Assembly (NCBI GenBank): GCA_025451535.1
Contig: JANWKE010000021.1
Span: 1-64,000, forward strand
Length of the DNA stretch: 64,000 nt
Direction: 5' to 3'
DNA from: Verrucomicrobiia bacterium
Lineage (GTDB): Bacteria; Verrucomicrobiota; Verrucomicrobiia; Limisphaerales; UBA11358
Below are positions 18,847 through 28,269 of this stretch, piece after piece. Below the pieces are notes generated by a model. It saw only the letters and a program-made list of their open reading frames with translations, was not told the DNA's origin and did not search any database. A program made the translations under genes and the position numbers. How positions within the stretch are numbered: position 1 is the stretch's first letter; every line of letters starts with the position of its first letter.

Positions 18847-19823
18847 TGTCCTCGACCTACAACCAACTGCTCGACGCGACGATTCAACATCTGGAAGATT
18901 TGAAGTCGCGTGGTGTCCGCCACGTTGCCATTGCGCCCGAAACCCTCCGCGCCCTGGCGCAGCCACTGGCGGCGAAACCTCAAACTGTGATTTCCAAATC
19001 TGCTGCCAGCGGAACGCCGAGCACCGCCTCGGCCCGAAGGGAATTCCTGGCACAAGCCGAGACGGGGCCCGGCGCTCCGCCAACTCACTCCGCACTCCGC
19101 ACTCCGCGCTCCACACTTCCCGGGCCTGCCGCCGAACAGGCCTCTTTACTCGCGTTGCCGGGCGAAGCCGTTCCCGGCCAGGCGCCGCCGCTGGACCCGC
19201 AGGCGAAGGTTGCTGCGTTTGCCGCATTGCGCGAACGAGCACTGGCTTGTGTGAAATGCCCGCACCTGGCCTCGTCGCGTAAGACCGTGGTATTCGGCGT
19301 TGGCAGCATTGACGCGCAGCTTATGTTCGTGGGCGAGGCGCCGGGAGCCGACGAAGACGAACAGGGCGAGCCGTTCGTCGGCAAGGCCGGCCAGTTGTTG
19401 ACGAAAATCATCCAAGCCACGGGACTGCAACGCGCCGACGTGTACATCGGCAATATTTTGAAATGCCGGCCGGATACGCCCGGGCAGAACGCTGGCAACC
19501 GCAAACCAACCGCCGACGAAATGGCCACGTGCATTCCGTATCTGCACGAGCAGATTGATTTGATCCGGCCCAGGGTGCTCGTTGCCCTCGGCGCGACGGC
19601 GGTGGAAGGGCTGCTGGGCAAGACCATCGGCATCACCAAACTGCGCGGGACCTGGAAGACCTACCGCGGCATCCCGCTGATGCCGACGTATCATCCGGCG
19701 TATTTGCTGCGCAACCAGGCCATGAGCGAGAAACGCAAGGTCTGGGAGGACATGCTGGCGGTGATGGAAAAGTTGGGAATGACCATCAGCGAAAAACAGC
19801 GGAATTATTTTCTGAAGGCATAA
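18846..19823 (+). CDS. Uracil-DNA glycosylase family protein (4Fe-4S type)
   Basis: VFGVGSIDAQLMFVGEAPGADEDEQGEPFVGKAGQLLTKII; CPHL..SRK; TYHPAYLLRN. Confidence 0.92.
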   Translation: MSSTYNQLLDATIQHLEDLKSRGVRHVAIAPETLRALAQPLAAKPQTVISKSAASGTPSTASARREFLAQAETGPGAPPTHSALRTPRSTLPGPAAEQASLLALPGEAVPGQAPPLDPQAKVAAFAALRERALACVKCPHLASSRKTVVFGVGSIDAQLMFVGEAPGADEDEQGEPFVGKAGQLLTKIIQATGLQRADVYIGNILKCRPDTPGQNAGNRKPTADEMATCIPYLHEQIDLIRPRVLVALGATAVEGLLGKTIGITKLRGTWKTYRGIPLMPTYHPAYLLRNQAMSEKRKVWEDMLAVMEKLGMTISEKQRNYFLKA

Positions 19824-19885
19824 AAATCAAAGCGGCGACACGAATTTCACGAATTAACGCGAATTGACGTCTAAAAAGGCGACTT

Positions 19886-19959
19886 GGTTTGGAGTTCCTC
19901 GTTTACGCGGCAAAGGGTAATGCCGACCTCAGAACCGCCTGAAGGCGGAACTTCAAACC
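19886..19959. repeat. REP/MITE-like inverted repeat GGTTTGRAGTTCC with internal palindrome GAACCGCCTGAAGGCGG
   Basis: GGTTTGGAGTTCC (19886-19898) vs GGAACTTCAAACC (19947-19959), 12/13 complementary. Confidence 0.7.
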
Positions 19960-20052
19960 AGGACAGCGCCCGAATCGTCTCAGTTATAAATGTCGGCCGG
20001 CTTTGTAGTTCCACCAGTTCGGCGCAATCGGTAGATTAAAACCACAGTTGAT

Positions 20053-21609
20053 ATGAGCCGTCGTGCGAAAATTTTGATTGCCATTGGAATCGCGCTTGGC
20101 GTGGCAATTCTGGTTCCGGTCATTCATCACTACCAGTTGCGCGTGGCAACGGAGGCCTATATTGCCCAGCTAAAGGCCCAAGGCAAGCCGATGGAATTGA
20201 CCCAAGTAATTTCACCGCCGGTGCCGGCGGAGCAAAACAGTGCCGACACCTTGCGCAAAGCAGCTGCTTTGTTTGATGCAGATCAGAGCTTACTTGAGAC
20301 AAACCAAGCTGACGGAATGAGAATGGCTGCGCCGGGCAAGGCAATGATTTGTTGGTGGCAACCGGATGTTCGGGACTACGACAGTACAAATTCCTGGGAT
20401 GATGTGAAGACGGCGGTCGCACGGAACGAAAAATCTTTTGCCTTGCTTCAACAAATCATTGTCAGGCCGAATTTCGATTTTCAGATCAAATACGAAAACG
20501 GAGTCGCTGGCCTCGATTTTACCAATTTCTGTCTGGCTGCATCAAAAAGAGCAGCGCTGCGACTGGAAACCGCTGCAATAAGCGATCTGCATTGCAGTGA
20601 CACTGCTTCCGCAGTGAAAAATCTGCGTGCGATGCTTTCGCTGGTGAAAGCAATGCGAGATGAACGCTTGGTCATTTGCGAGCTGGTGCGCATTGCGATC
20701 GCCAATATCGCCCTGACTGTAAATTGGGAGGTTCTACAATCCACCAACGTAACTGAAGAGCAACTCGCGGAACTGCAGAACAATTGGGCGAGATTGGATT
20801 TTGTTCGGAGTGAGGAAAATGCCTTGGAGATGGAACGCGTGATAGGAGAAATAACTCTTGGGAAATGGCGGAGTTCCAATTCCCCATTGCTGCAGCAGTT
20901 TGATCTTGCCCGAAGTGCGCGAGAATCAATGGGCCTTCCGAATAAAGATGATCACCCTTGGGATAAGGCAGAAATGGGAATGGAAGTTTTCTTGTGGCGA
21001 TATTGGTGGTCTTATCCCGATGAATTGAGAGCTCTTAGAGGCTATGAAGTATTGATGAACACGATGCGTTTGGCCGACACCAATGGTTCCTTTCAAGACG
21101 CGCTTTCATCTCAAGACACCGCGTTGGATCGGTTGGGAATATCCAAACTAAACAATTCATTTGATTCTCTTTTCTCCGGCGAGACTGATTTTCACTCAAT
21201 GCTGTCGGAGTCAATTGTTACTCTTGCCGGAGTCGCCCGGAAAGTCATGCGCGTGGAAGCTGCCAAACAAATTGTTATGACCGTCATCGCCTTGAAACGG
21301 TATCAACTCAAATATGGAAATTATCCGCCAAATTTAAATTCGCTCGTGCCGGAATTTGTTCCTGCTATTCCACTTGATACGGTGGACGGCCAGCCGTTGC
21401 GTTACCGGCTGAATGCTGATGGAACATTTTTACTTTATTCCGTCGGCGAAAATGGCAAGGATGATGGTGGGAATCCGGCGTTGGAACAAGGTGCCGAGTG
21501 GCGGAGCGATTACTGGCAAAATCCTTATGCCTTGGATTGGGTCTGGCCGCAGCCGGCGACACCTGAGGAAATTCAAGCGTATTATGCCCGCCAAAAATCC
21601 GGCAATTAA
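20053..21609 (+). CDS. Hypothetical membrane-anchored protein with GspG-like C-terminal segment
   Basis: N-terminal TM; C-terminal IALKRYQLKYGNYPPNLNSLVPEFVPAIPLDTVDGQPLRYRLNADGTFLLYSVGENGKDDGG resembles pseudopilin-type segment. Confidence 0.6.
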   Translation: MSRRAKILIAIGIALGVAILVPVIHHYQLRVATEAYIAQLKAQGKPMELTQVISPPVPAEQNSADTLRKAAALFDADQSLLETNQADGMRMAAPGKAMICWWQPDVRDYDSTNSWDDVKTAVARNEKSFALLQQIIVRPNFDFQIKYENGVAGLDFTNFCLAASKRAALRLETAAISDLHCSDTASAVKNLRAMLSLVKAMRDERLVICELVRIAIANIALTVNWEVLQSTNVTEEQLAELQNNWARLDFVRSEENALEMERVIGEITLGKWRSSNSPLLQQFDLARSARESMGLPNKDDHPWDKAEMGMEVFLWRYWWSYPDELRALRGYEVLMNTMRLADTNGSFQDALSSQDTALDRLGISKLNNSFDSLFSGETDFHSMLSESIVTLAGVARKVMRVEAAKQIVMTVIALKRYQLKYGNYPPNLNSLVPEFVPAIPLDTVDGQPLRYRLNADGTFLLYSVGENGKDDGGNPALEQGAEWRSDYWQNPYALDWVWPQPATPEEIQAYYARQKSGN

Positions 21610-21722
21610 AAATTCGCGGATTGCCTCGCAGTCGTTTTCCGCTGTCACCGCCGCCCGAGGCTCAAACCGTCGCCGCCATTCAAGGATTTACGGCCAGCGG
21701 CAATGTGTGTTAAATTACCCGC

Positions 21723-21941
21723 ATGAAGTCGAACGACCTTATCACCGTTGATTTGGACATTCTCGGCGGCACGCCGGTGTTCAAAGGCACGCGCGTGCCG
21801 GTGAAGACGCTGTTCGAGTATCTGGAAAACAATTACACCCTCGACGAATTTCTCGAATGTTTTCCGTCTGTGACGCGTGAACTGGCTCGCCGGGTTCTGG
21901 AAAGTTCCGAGTCGGCGCTGCTGACGCCCGTCGCGGCATGA
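21723..21941 (+). CDS. DUF433 domain protein (putative antitoxin)
   Basis: DILGGTPVFKGTRVPVKTLFEYLENNYTLDEFLECFPSVTRE. Confidence 0.9.
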   Translation: MKSNDLITVDLDILGGTPVFKGTRVPVKTLFEYLENNYTLDEFLECFPSVTRELARRVLESSESALLTPVAA

Positions 21942-22258
21942 AAATCCTGCTGGACGAATGCGTCCCGTGGCCGATGCGCAAATTTCTGACCGGTCATGAC
22001 TGTTCGACTGTCCAACAAAGCGGCTGGGGCGGGATCAAAAACGGCGATTTGATGCGGCGGGCTGAAATGAAATTCGATTTGTTCATCACGTCCGACCAAA
22101 ACATCCGTTACCAGAAAAATCTCGCTGGCCGGCAGATTGCCATTCTCGGGCCTTCGACCAACGACCTGCGGCGGATTCAAGCTGCCGGGGCGTTGATTCA
22201 GTCTGCGATTGAGGCGATTCAACCGCGCGAATTCCGCCGGCTGGAAATCCCATTTTAA
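21938..22258 (+). CDS. DUF5615 PIN-like protein (putative toxin)
   Basis: MKILLDECVPWPMRKFLTGHDCSTVQQSGWGGIKNGDLMRRAE...FITSDQNIRYQKNL; 4-nt overlap with DUF433 gene. Confidence 0.9.
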   Translation: MKILLDECVPWPMRKFLTGHDCSTVQQSGWGGIKNGDLMRRAEMKFDLFITSDQNIRYQKNLAGRQIAILGPSTNDLRRIQAAGALIQSAIEAIQPREFRRLEIPF

Positions 22259-22262
22259 TTTC

Positions 22263-22943
22263 ATGCTCAAGACGATTTTCCAGCCGCTCCTGACGTGGTA
22301 TCTAGCGACGCTCAAGACCGCCGGTTACCCGGTCATCGTGCTGCTGATGACCATGGAAAGTTCCGTCCTGCCGATTCCGGCCGAGGCCATCATCCCGCCA
22401 GCGGCTTATCTGGCCTGGTTTGAAGGGTTGAAAATTTTCGACGCTCATTTCGTCGGCTGGCCGGCAGAAATCGGCCTGGTCGCCGCTGGCACGCTCGGTT
22501 CGTGGCTCGGAGCCACCATCATGTATTGGCTGTCGCGGCTGGCCGGCCGGCCGCTGCTCGTGCGTTATGGCCGCTATATTTTGATGCCGCCGGAAAAAAT
22601 CGAGAAAAGTGAGCGCTGGATGTCACACTACGGTCCGATGGGTGTGTTCGTCGCGCGGCTGCTGCCGGGGGCACGGCAACTCGTCGGCATTCCTGCCGGC
22701 GTCGCGCGGATGGATTACCTGAAATACTCCATTTACACCGTGTTGGGCGCGGCGACCTGGTGCTCCGTGCTGTGCTACGTCGGCGTCAAGGCAGGCCAGG
22801 ACGAGCATCTCATGCACGGCGAAATGCGGCACGTGGCCCTGTGGCTGGGCGGCGCAGCCCTCGTCCTCGGCGGGCTTTATTACTTATTCGTCCACCGGCA
22901 CATGACTGGAAAGTCAGAAGCCAGAAGTCAGAAGTCAGAATAG
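22263..22943 (+). CDS. DedA family membrane protein
   Basis: MTMESSVLPIPAEAIIPPAAYLA; RLLPGARQLVGIPAGVARMDYLKYSIYTVLGAATW. Confidence 0.92.
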   Translation: MLKTIFQPLLTWYLATLKTAGYPVIVLLMTMESSVLPIPAEAIIPPAAYLAWFEGLKIFDAHFVGWPAEIGLVAAGTLGSWLGATIMYWLSRLAGRPLLVRYGRYILMPPEKIEKSERWMSHYGPMGVFVARLLPGARQLVGIPAGVARMDYLKYSIYTVLGAATWCSVLCYVGVKAGQDEHLMHGEMRHVALWLGGAALVLGGLYYLFVHRHMTGKSEARSQKSE

Positions 22944-22972
22944 AATCCTGCCTGAGGACATTCCGACGTCTG

Positions 22973-23377
22973 TCACTCAAAGGTGGTGCCGAACCATTTC
23001 TGGTAGAGCGGCCCGACCACCGGCATGGGCTTCATCTGGCCGTTGATGGCCGCGACCAGTCCCAGGATCCAAAGCACCAGCATCGAAGCCCAGAGGGCCA
23101 AAATACACAGCCAGCCGAGGATGGGGATAAAGACGAGAATGATTTGGCAGAACGCAACCGCAATGGTGGTGAGAAAATAGCCAAGCACCTGGCGGAGATG
23201 AAATGCGCCGAGCTTCGTCTTTTTGTTCATGTGAACGATGATGGCCACAATGAAGCCAATCAAGGTGAGGTAGGCGACGATGGCGACCGTTTTGTCTTCA
23301 ACACCGGTCGCTGATGACGATGCAGGGTTTACCGGTTGCGCGGGTTGGGCAGCCGGTGGATTTTGGTTGTCTGACAT
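22973..23377 (-). CDS. DUF4870/Tic20-like small membrane protein
   Basis: VAIVAYLTLIGFIVAIIVHMNKKTKLGAFHLRQVLGYFLTTI...GLVAAINGQMKPMPVVG. Confidence 0.8.
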   Translation of the reverse strand: MSDNQNPPAAQPAQPVNPASSSATGVEDKTVAIVAYLTLIGFIVAIIVHMNKKTKLGAFHLRQVLGYFLTTIAVAFCQIILVFIPILGWLCILALWASMLVLWILGLVAAINGQMKPMPVVGPLYQKWFGTTFE

Positions 23378-23574
23378 GGGTATCCTTTCGTTGGGTTCGC
23401 CGCTCAATACGCCAATTGCCTCCGGCTGGCAATCCCAAAAAAGCACGGATGGCGGCCTTTGTAAAAAAGCGGTTTTCCCAGGATGGATTCCGGTAAGGTT
23501 CCAATCCACCTCCATTCCTGCCCTTAAGGGTGGTTGCCCGTTTCTGGTACAGGGTTTGCTTGAGGGGCGGCAAC

Positions 23575-24516
23575 ATGAGTCGAACCTTAAGTAATTCGAA
23601 GTATTATTGGCGCTGCGCAGTCTTTGTGGCCGCTGAAATCTACCGTCAACTCAAACAACGGGTCCGGCTTCCGATGGTTATGGCCTTAGGCATGTTTGCC
23701 GTATTCCAGTTCGCCTTGGCCCAGCCCAATCCCATTTCGTCCACGACACAGTGGGTGCCGATTCTCTACGGAAACGGCAATTATCCTGATCCATCAGCCG
23801 ACCAGCAAACCGGCAGCGCGGAGTCGGACATCGTCGGCAATGTGGGCGAACCATCGCTGTATATGCAATACAACAGCGGTTATCTGGGTTTTCGTTTGCG
23901 CGTGGGCGCGGACGTGAGTCCGGCGGGATTCAAGGGTGACGCCTTTATCGGCCTGGATGCGAATGGAGGCGCGGCGCTGAATTTGTTTATCGGAGTTGAC
24001 AATTCCGGATCGCCCAATCAACTGGGCATCTGGGATCCTGGCGCTGGCTTGAACACGTCACCGAGCACGACCAGCATCGTCAGCACGCCCATCTTCAGTT
24101 ACACCGAAACTTCAACCGATTACGGCTTCACTTCAGTCAACGCGGCTATCAATCCGGGGGCCACGAATTTTGACCTGAACGCGGATGGCAAGACCGATCA
24201 ATTTCTCACGTTTTATGTCCCGTTTACCAACATCGTTTCCGCCCTGGCGGCCAAAGGGATTACCGGTTTTACCACGAACAGCCCGATGCAATTGGTCGCC
24301 GCCACCGCCACCCAGCCGAACAGCTTGAACGAGGACCTTAATGGCGTTAACGGCGGCATTAATTCCAGTTTGACCTGGTCTCAACTGGGCGGCATCACCC
24401 TCTCGTATTCGCCGGATGGTGTTGCACCGATTCCTGAACCTTCGGTAAAGGCCCTGTTTGGTTTTGCGGGAGGGATGACCGTGTTCCATTTTGTCCGGCG
24501 AAGGCGGCTGAATTAA
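23575..24516 (+). CDS. PEP-CTERM sorting domain protein
   Basis: N-terminal hydrophobic segment; C-terminal IPEPSVKALFGFAGGMTVFHFVRRRRLN; paralog of 24956-25837. Confidence 0.82.
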   Translation: MSRTLSNSKYYWRCAVFVAAEIYRQLKQRVRLPMVMALGMFAVFQFALAQPNPISSTTQWVPILYGNGNYPDPSADQQTGSAESDIVGNVGEPSLYMQYNSGYLGFRLRVGADVSPAGFKGDAFIGLDANGGAALNLFIGVDNSGSPNQLGIWDPGAGLNTSPSTTSIVSTPIFSYTETSTDYGFTSVNAAINPGATNFDLNADGKTDQFLTFYVPFTNIVSALAAKGITGFTTNSPMQLVAATATQPNSLNEDLNGVNGGINSSLTWSQLGGITLSYSPDGVAPIPEPSVKALFGFAGGMTVFHFVRRRRLN

Positions 24517-24955
24517 AATTGCTCCGGGTGCCATTCAACAAAATGGCAGGCCGTATCTCCCCGAATTTTCCCGTCGGGAAAATCATCGTTGCCCGAGAAG
24601 GACTTGTATTTGAGTGAGCTTGATTTTCAGATACTTCTGATTTTTTGCCGGTTGGTAATGTATTTTCACAGCGCGTGTCAGAATCCGATACAAATGCAGT
24701 CACGTCAGTTTTTCTGATTCATGGTTCCCCGGCTAAAGATGAATAAATTCCGACAAATGCACCAGTTTCGCCATAAAAAACGGGGTGGTACGTCGGTTGC
24801 TAATAGCGTCACTTCGGACAGGAACCCTTTAACCATCGGAATAATGACTTGCAGTAAATAAGAGTTGTTTATTGTCAAACGGTTAGGGTGAAAAAGTGCA
24901 TTGATGTTATGGCCGGAAGCGCCATGGGTGTTTCCAGGCGTGGTTCAGGAAAAAT

Positions 24956-25837
24956 ATGCATGGGAAAAATCAGAAGGTAAGTGGGCGAATCGGTTTGTTC
25001 TGGACGATGATCGCGGGAGTGTTGGCTTTGTCCTCGGCAGCGCTCGCTCAACCCAATCCCAATTCGCCCACGACCCAATGGGTGCCCATTCTTTACGGGA
25101 ACAATATCGCCGGCGATTCGTCCAGCGACCAACAAAACGGCGGTGCCGAGTTGGATGTCGTCGGCAACCAAAGCGAGCCCTCCTTTTATCTCCAATACAG
25201 CAGCGGATATCTCGGTTTTGGCCTGCGCCTGGGCGCCGATAAGAACCCGGCCGGATTCGGCGGCTGTGCGTTTGTCGGTCTGGACGTGAACATGAACGGC
25301 GTCTTGGATTTGTTCGTCGGCGTGAACAACCAGGGCAACCACGACCAAATCGGCATCTGGCAGCCGGGCCCGGGGGCCAATACATCGCCCACGACCACCA
25401 GCGTCGGCACGCTTTTCCAGACCTATGCCGAAACCTCCCTGACATACGATTTTACCCCGATCACTCCCGCGCTCGATCCGACCGCCTCAAATTTTGACCT
25501 GAACGGCGACGGCAACACGGACCGGTTTTTGACATTTTATGTCCCGCTCACCGACGTTACGGCGGCTCTGGTAGCGAGGAACATCGCTTTTACGGCCAGC
25601 AGCCTGACCGATTTGATGGCGATTACGGCCACTCAGCCCAATAATTTGAACGGAGATATCAATGATGTTAGTGGAGGCATCGGCTCCAGTTCGAGTTGGA
25701 CGCAATTAGGCGCCCTGAGCCAGGCTTACGCGCCCGTCAGCATCATTTCCGTGCCCGAACCTTCGGCCGCAACGTTCTTTGGCCTGGCCATGATCGTCAC
25801 GGTGTGCCATCTGCTCGGATCGACCCGCCGTTATTGA
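24956..25837 (+). CDS. PEP-CTERM sorting domain protein (paralog of upstream gene)
   Basis: C-terminal VPEPSAATFFGLAMIVTVCHLLGSTRRY; shares TTQWVPILYGN, SGYLGF.LR.GAD, NFDLN.DG.TD.FLTFYVP with the gene at 23575. Confidence 0.82.
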   Translation: MHGKNQKVSGRIGLFWTMIAGVLALSSAALAQPNPNSPTTQWVPILYGNNIAGDSSSDQQNGGAELDVVGNQSEPSFYLQYSSGYLGFGLRLGADKNPAGFGGCAFVGLDVNMNGVLDLFVGVNNQGNHDQIGIWQPGPGANTSPTTTSVGTLFQTYAETSLTYDFTPITPALDPTASNFDLNGDGNTDRFLTFYVPLTDVTAALVARNIAFTASSLTDLMAITATQPNNLNGDINDVSGGIGSSSSWTQLGALSQAYAPVSIISVPEPSAATFFGLAMIVTVCHLLGSTRRY

Positions 25838-25928
25838 CGCTCGTTTCCTTCCGCGCCGGGAACGCCTGCAAGTTTTGTCAGCACAAGAATTTCTTTGCGC
25901 CGGCGCCGCTTTGCGTTGAAATTTCCGT

Positions 25929-27617
25929 GTGCCTGCGACTGAAATCATCCGCAAGAAAATCGGCACCTTGCCGCACAAACCGGGCATCTATTTGATGAAA
26001 GACCGGTTCGGAACGGTCATTTACGTCGGCAAGGCACGCGACCTGCGCAAACGCGTGAGCCAGTATTTCCATCCCTCACGGCGCATGGGTTGGGACCTGA
26101 AATTCAACGCGCTGGTCGAGGCGATTTGCGATTTCGATTTCCACGTCGTCCGCAGCGATCCCGAGGCGTATCTGCTCGAAGGCAAGCTCATCAAGGAATT
26201 TCATCCGCGTTACAATGTCAGTTTCCGCGACGACAAACGATTCCTGATGCTGAAGGTCAATCTGAACGACCCGATTCCGAACTTTGCCTTCACCCGGTTC
26301 CGCAAGGACGATGGCGCGCGTTATTTCGGGCCGTTCTCGAATTCCGGCGCCTTGCGCAACACGCTGGCGCTGGTGCGACGGCAGTTCAATTTGCGCGGCT
26401 GCCGCGCGTTTACACCGGGTGAGGCCGATTACAAGCATTGCCTCTACGGGCATCTGAAATACTGCACCGCGCCGTGCATTGGCAACGTGACGCGCGAACA
26501 GTATCTGGAACAGGTGCGGGCCGCGTGCGATTTCCTCGAAGGCCAGTGCGTGGAAATGAAGGAACAACTGGAGGTGGAAATGCAGAAGGCCGCGCTGGCG
26601 CAGGATTACGAAAAAGCCGCCGGCCTGCGCGATCTCATCCGCGACCTGGGCGAGACGACGAAGAAAGAGCGCAAGTTCGAGCGCGTGCCTTACACGCTGC
26701 CGCTCTCGCTCGATCCGGAAAACGACCTGGCGGCATTGGCAAAGGTGCTCGGTTTGCGCCAGCCACCGCAACGGATTGAAGGGTTCGACATCTCGAACAT
26801 CAGCGGCACGTTCGCCGTGGCGTCGCTGGTGAGTTTCAAGCATGGCCGGCCCGACCGCGCGAATTATCGCCGGTTCAAGATCAAAACGGTCGAGGGGCAG
26901 GACGATTTTGCCAGCATGGCGGAGGTGGTGAAGCGACGGTATTCACGGCTGCTCAATGAGTCCAAAGTCCATCCGCCTCCGTCGGACTCCGGCGCGACGA
27001 GAAGTCCAAAGTCCAGGGACGAGGGTGGTGAAGCCATTCCGCACGAGCTCCAAAAGTTGGTAGACGAAACCAGCCGGAAAGTGCGGCGGGGAATTCCGAT
27101 CAAAGGCGAGGATAGAAGATTGAAGTTGGAAGATAGCAAACATTCAGAGCTGCCAGCCTCCATCCTCCATCCTCCATCCTCGCTTCCTGATCTTATCCTG
27201 ATTGACGGCGGTAAGGGACAGTTGAACGCGGCCTGTGAAGAGTTGAAGAAGTTGGGTCTGGAAAAAATTCCCGTGATCGGACTGGCGAAGGAATTTGAAG
27301 AAATCTACCAACCGGGCGAACGCAAACCGTTGCGGCTGGGTTTGGATCATCCGGCGGTGAAACTCCTCCAGCGGGTTCGTGACGAATGCCATCGCGTGGC
27401 CAACAGCTACAACGCGCAACTGCGCATCAAACGCATTTCGGAAAGTGTCCTCGATGAATTTCCAGGAATCGGCGAAGCGCGCAAGGCGGCGTTGCTAAAG
27501 AAATTCGGTTCGGTACAACGATTGAAAACGGCGACCTTGGAACAAATCGCCGCCGTGCCCGGTTTCGGCGGCAAAGCGGCAGCGGAACTGAAACAGTTCC
27601 TGGAGGCGCGTGGTTAA
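25929..27617 (+). CDS. uvrC: Excinuclease ABC subunit C, with in-frame repeat-derived insertion (~26959-27183)
   Basis: GIY-YIG domain (LPHKPGIYLMKDRFGTVIYVGKARDLRKRVSQYF), LPDLILIDGGKGQLNAA, C-terminal HhH. Confidence 0.97.
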   Translation: MPATEIIRKKIGTLPHKPGIYLMKDRFGTVIYVGKARDLRKRVSQYFHPSRRMGWDLKFNALVEAICDFDFHVVRSDPEAYLLEGKLIKEFHPRYNVSFRDDKRFLMLKVNLNDPIPNFAFTRFRKDDGARYFGPFSNSGALRNTLALVRRQFNLRGCRAFTPGEADYKHCLYGHLKYCTAPCIGNVTREQYLEQVRAACDFLEGQCVEMKEQLEVEMQKAALAQDYEKAAGLRDLIRDLGETTKKERKFERVPYTLPLSLDPENDLAALAKVLGLRQPPQRIEGFDISNISGTFAVASLVSFKHGRPDRANYRRFKIKTVEGQDDFASMAEVVKRRYSRLLNESKVHPPPSDSGATRSPKSRDEGGEAIPHELQKLVDETSRKVRRGIPIKGEDRRLKLEDSKHSELPASILHPPSSLPDLILIDGGKGQLNAACEELKKLGLEKIPVIGLAKEFEEIYQPGERKPLRLGLDHPAVKLLQRVRDECHRVANSYNAQLRIKRISESVLDEFPGIGEARKAALLKKFGSVQRLKTATLEQIAAVPGFGGKAAAELKQFLEARG

Positions 27618-28264
27618 GCCCGGCGTTTGGTGTACGGAAAAAACGTCACCAACCCGCCGGCGATGAGCAGGGCGATGCCAAAAACCAGGAAGGCCACTTC
27701 ATCAAATTTCATCATGCCTTCGTCCCTCGCCTGCGCCACGGCCGGCATCACGAAGGCGAGTCCGATCAGCAGGAAGACCATGCCTGCGCTGATTTTTAAA
27801 ATTTGTTTTGGCAGCGGCAACGGGACTTTTTCCGGGATTTTTTTGGGCGCCTGGCCGCGGATCATTTTCCTGAACAATTCAAACGACCATGCCAGTAAAA
27901 CCAATCCCAGCAGCCACAGCCCCAATTTGCCGTTGGCCACGGCCAATTCGTGGTGCAACTGGATACAGCCGGGCACCATCAGGGCTGCGCCGGTCAATGT
28001 GCCAAGAATTCCCGGGCTGATTTTTATCGTCGTTTTCATAAACGTCCTTTCGGTCTTTTGAAATTCATTCTCCAACAATTCAGGCCGGCCGATCTTTTGA
28101 ACCGAAATTTCAAATGCCCGATGCTCCTCCTGCCCCAATTTCAATTGCTGCTGTATTTCCTCGCGCAGATGGCTTTCCAGTTCCTCCAGCGGCACGGGTG
28201 ATTTGATTCCGGCAGCGAGCATTTGCGTGCGCCATTCGGTGATGGATTGTTCGAGATGGAACAT
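27614..28264 (-). CDS. Membrane protein with N-terminal 'permease prefix'-like domain, paralog 4
   Basis: MFHLEQSITEWRTQMLAAGIKSPVPLEELESHLREEIQQQLKLGQEEHRAFEISVQKIGRPELLENEFQK then TM helices. Confidence 0.75.
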   Translation of the reverse strand: MFHLEQSITEWRTQMLAAGIKSPVPLEELESHLREEIQQQLKLGQEEHRAFEISVQKIGRPELLENEFQKTERTFMKTTIKISPGILGTLTGAALMVPGCIQLHHELAVANGKLGLWLLGLVLLAWSFELFRKMIRGQAPKKIPEKVPLPLPKQILKISAGMVFLLIGLAFVMPAVAQARDEGMMKFDEVAFLVFGIALLIAGGLVTFFPYTKRRA

Positions 28265-28269
28265 GTTTT

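Noticed and set aside
27614-27617. Convergent overlapping stop codons (TTAA) of uvrC and the downstream membrane gene
   Set aside because: Common compact arrangement; no evidence of function.
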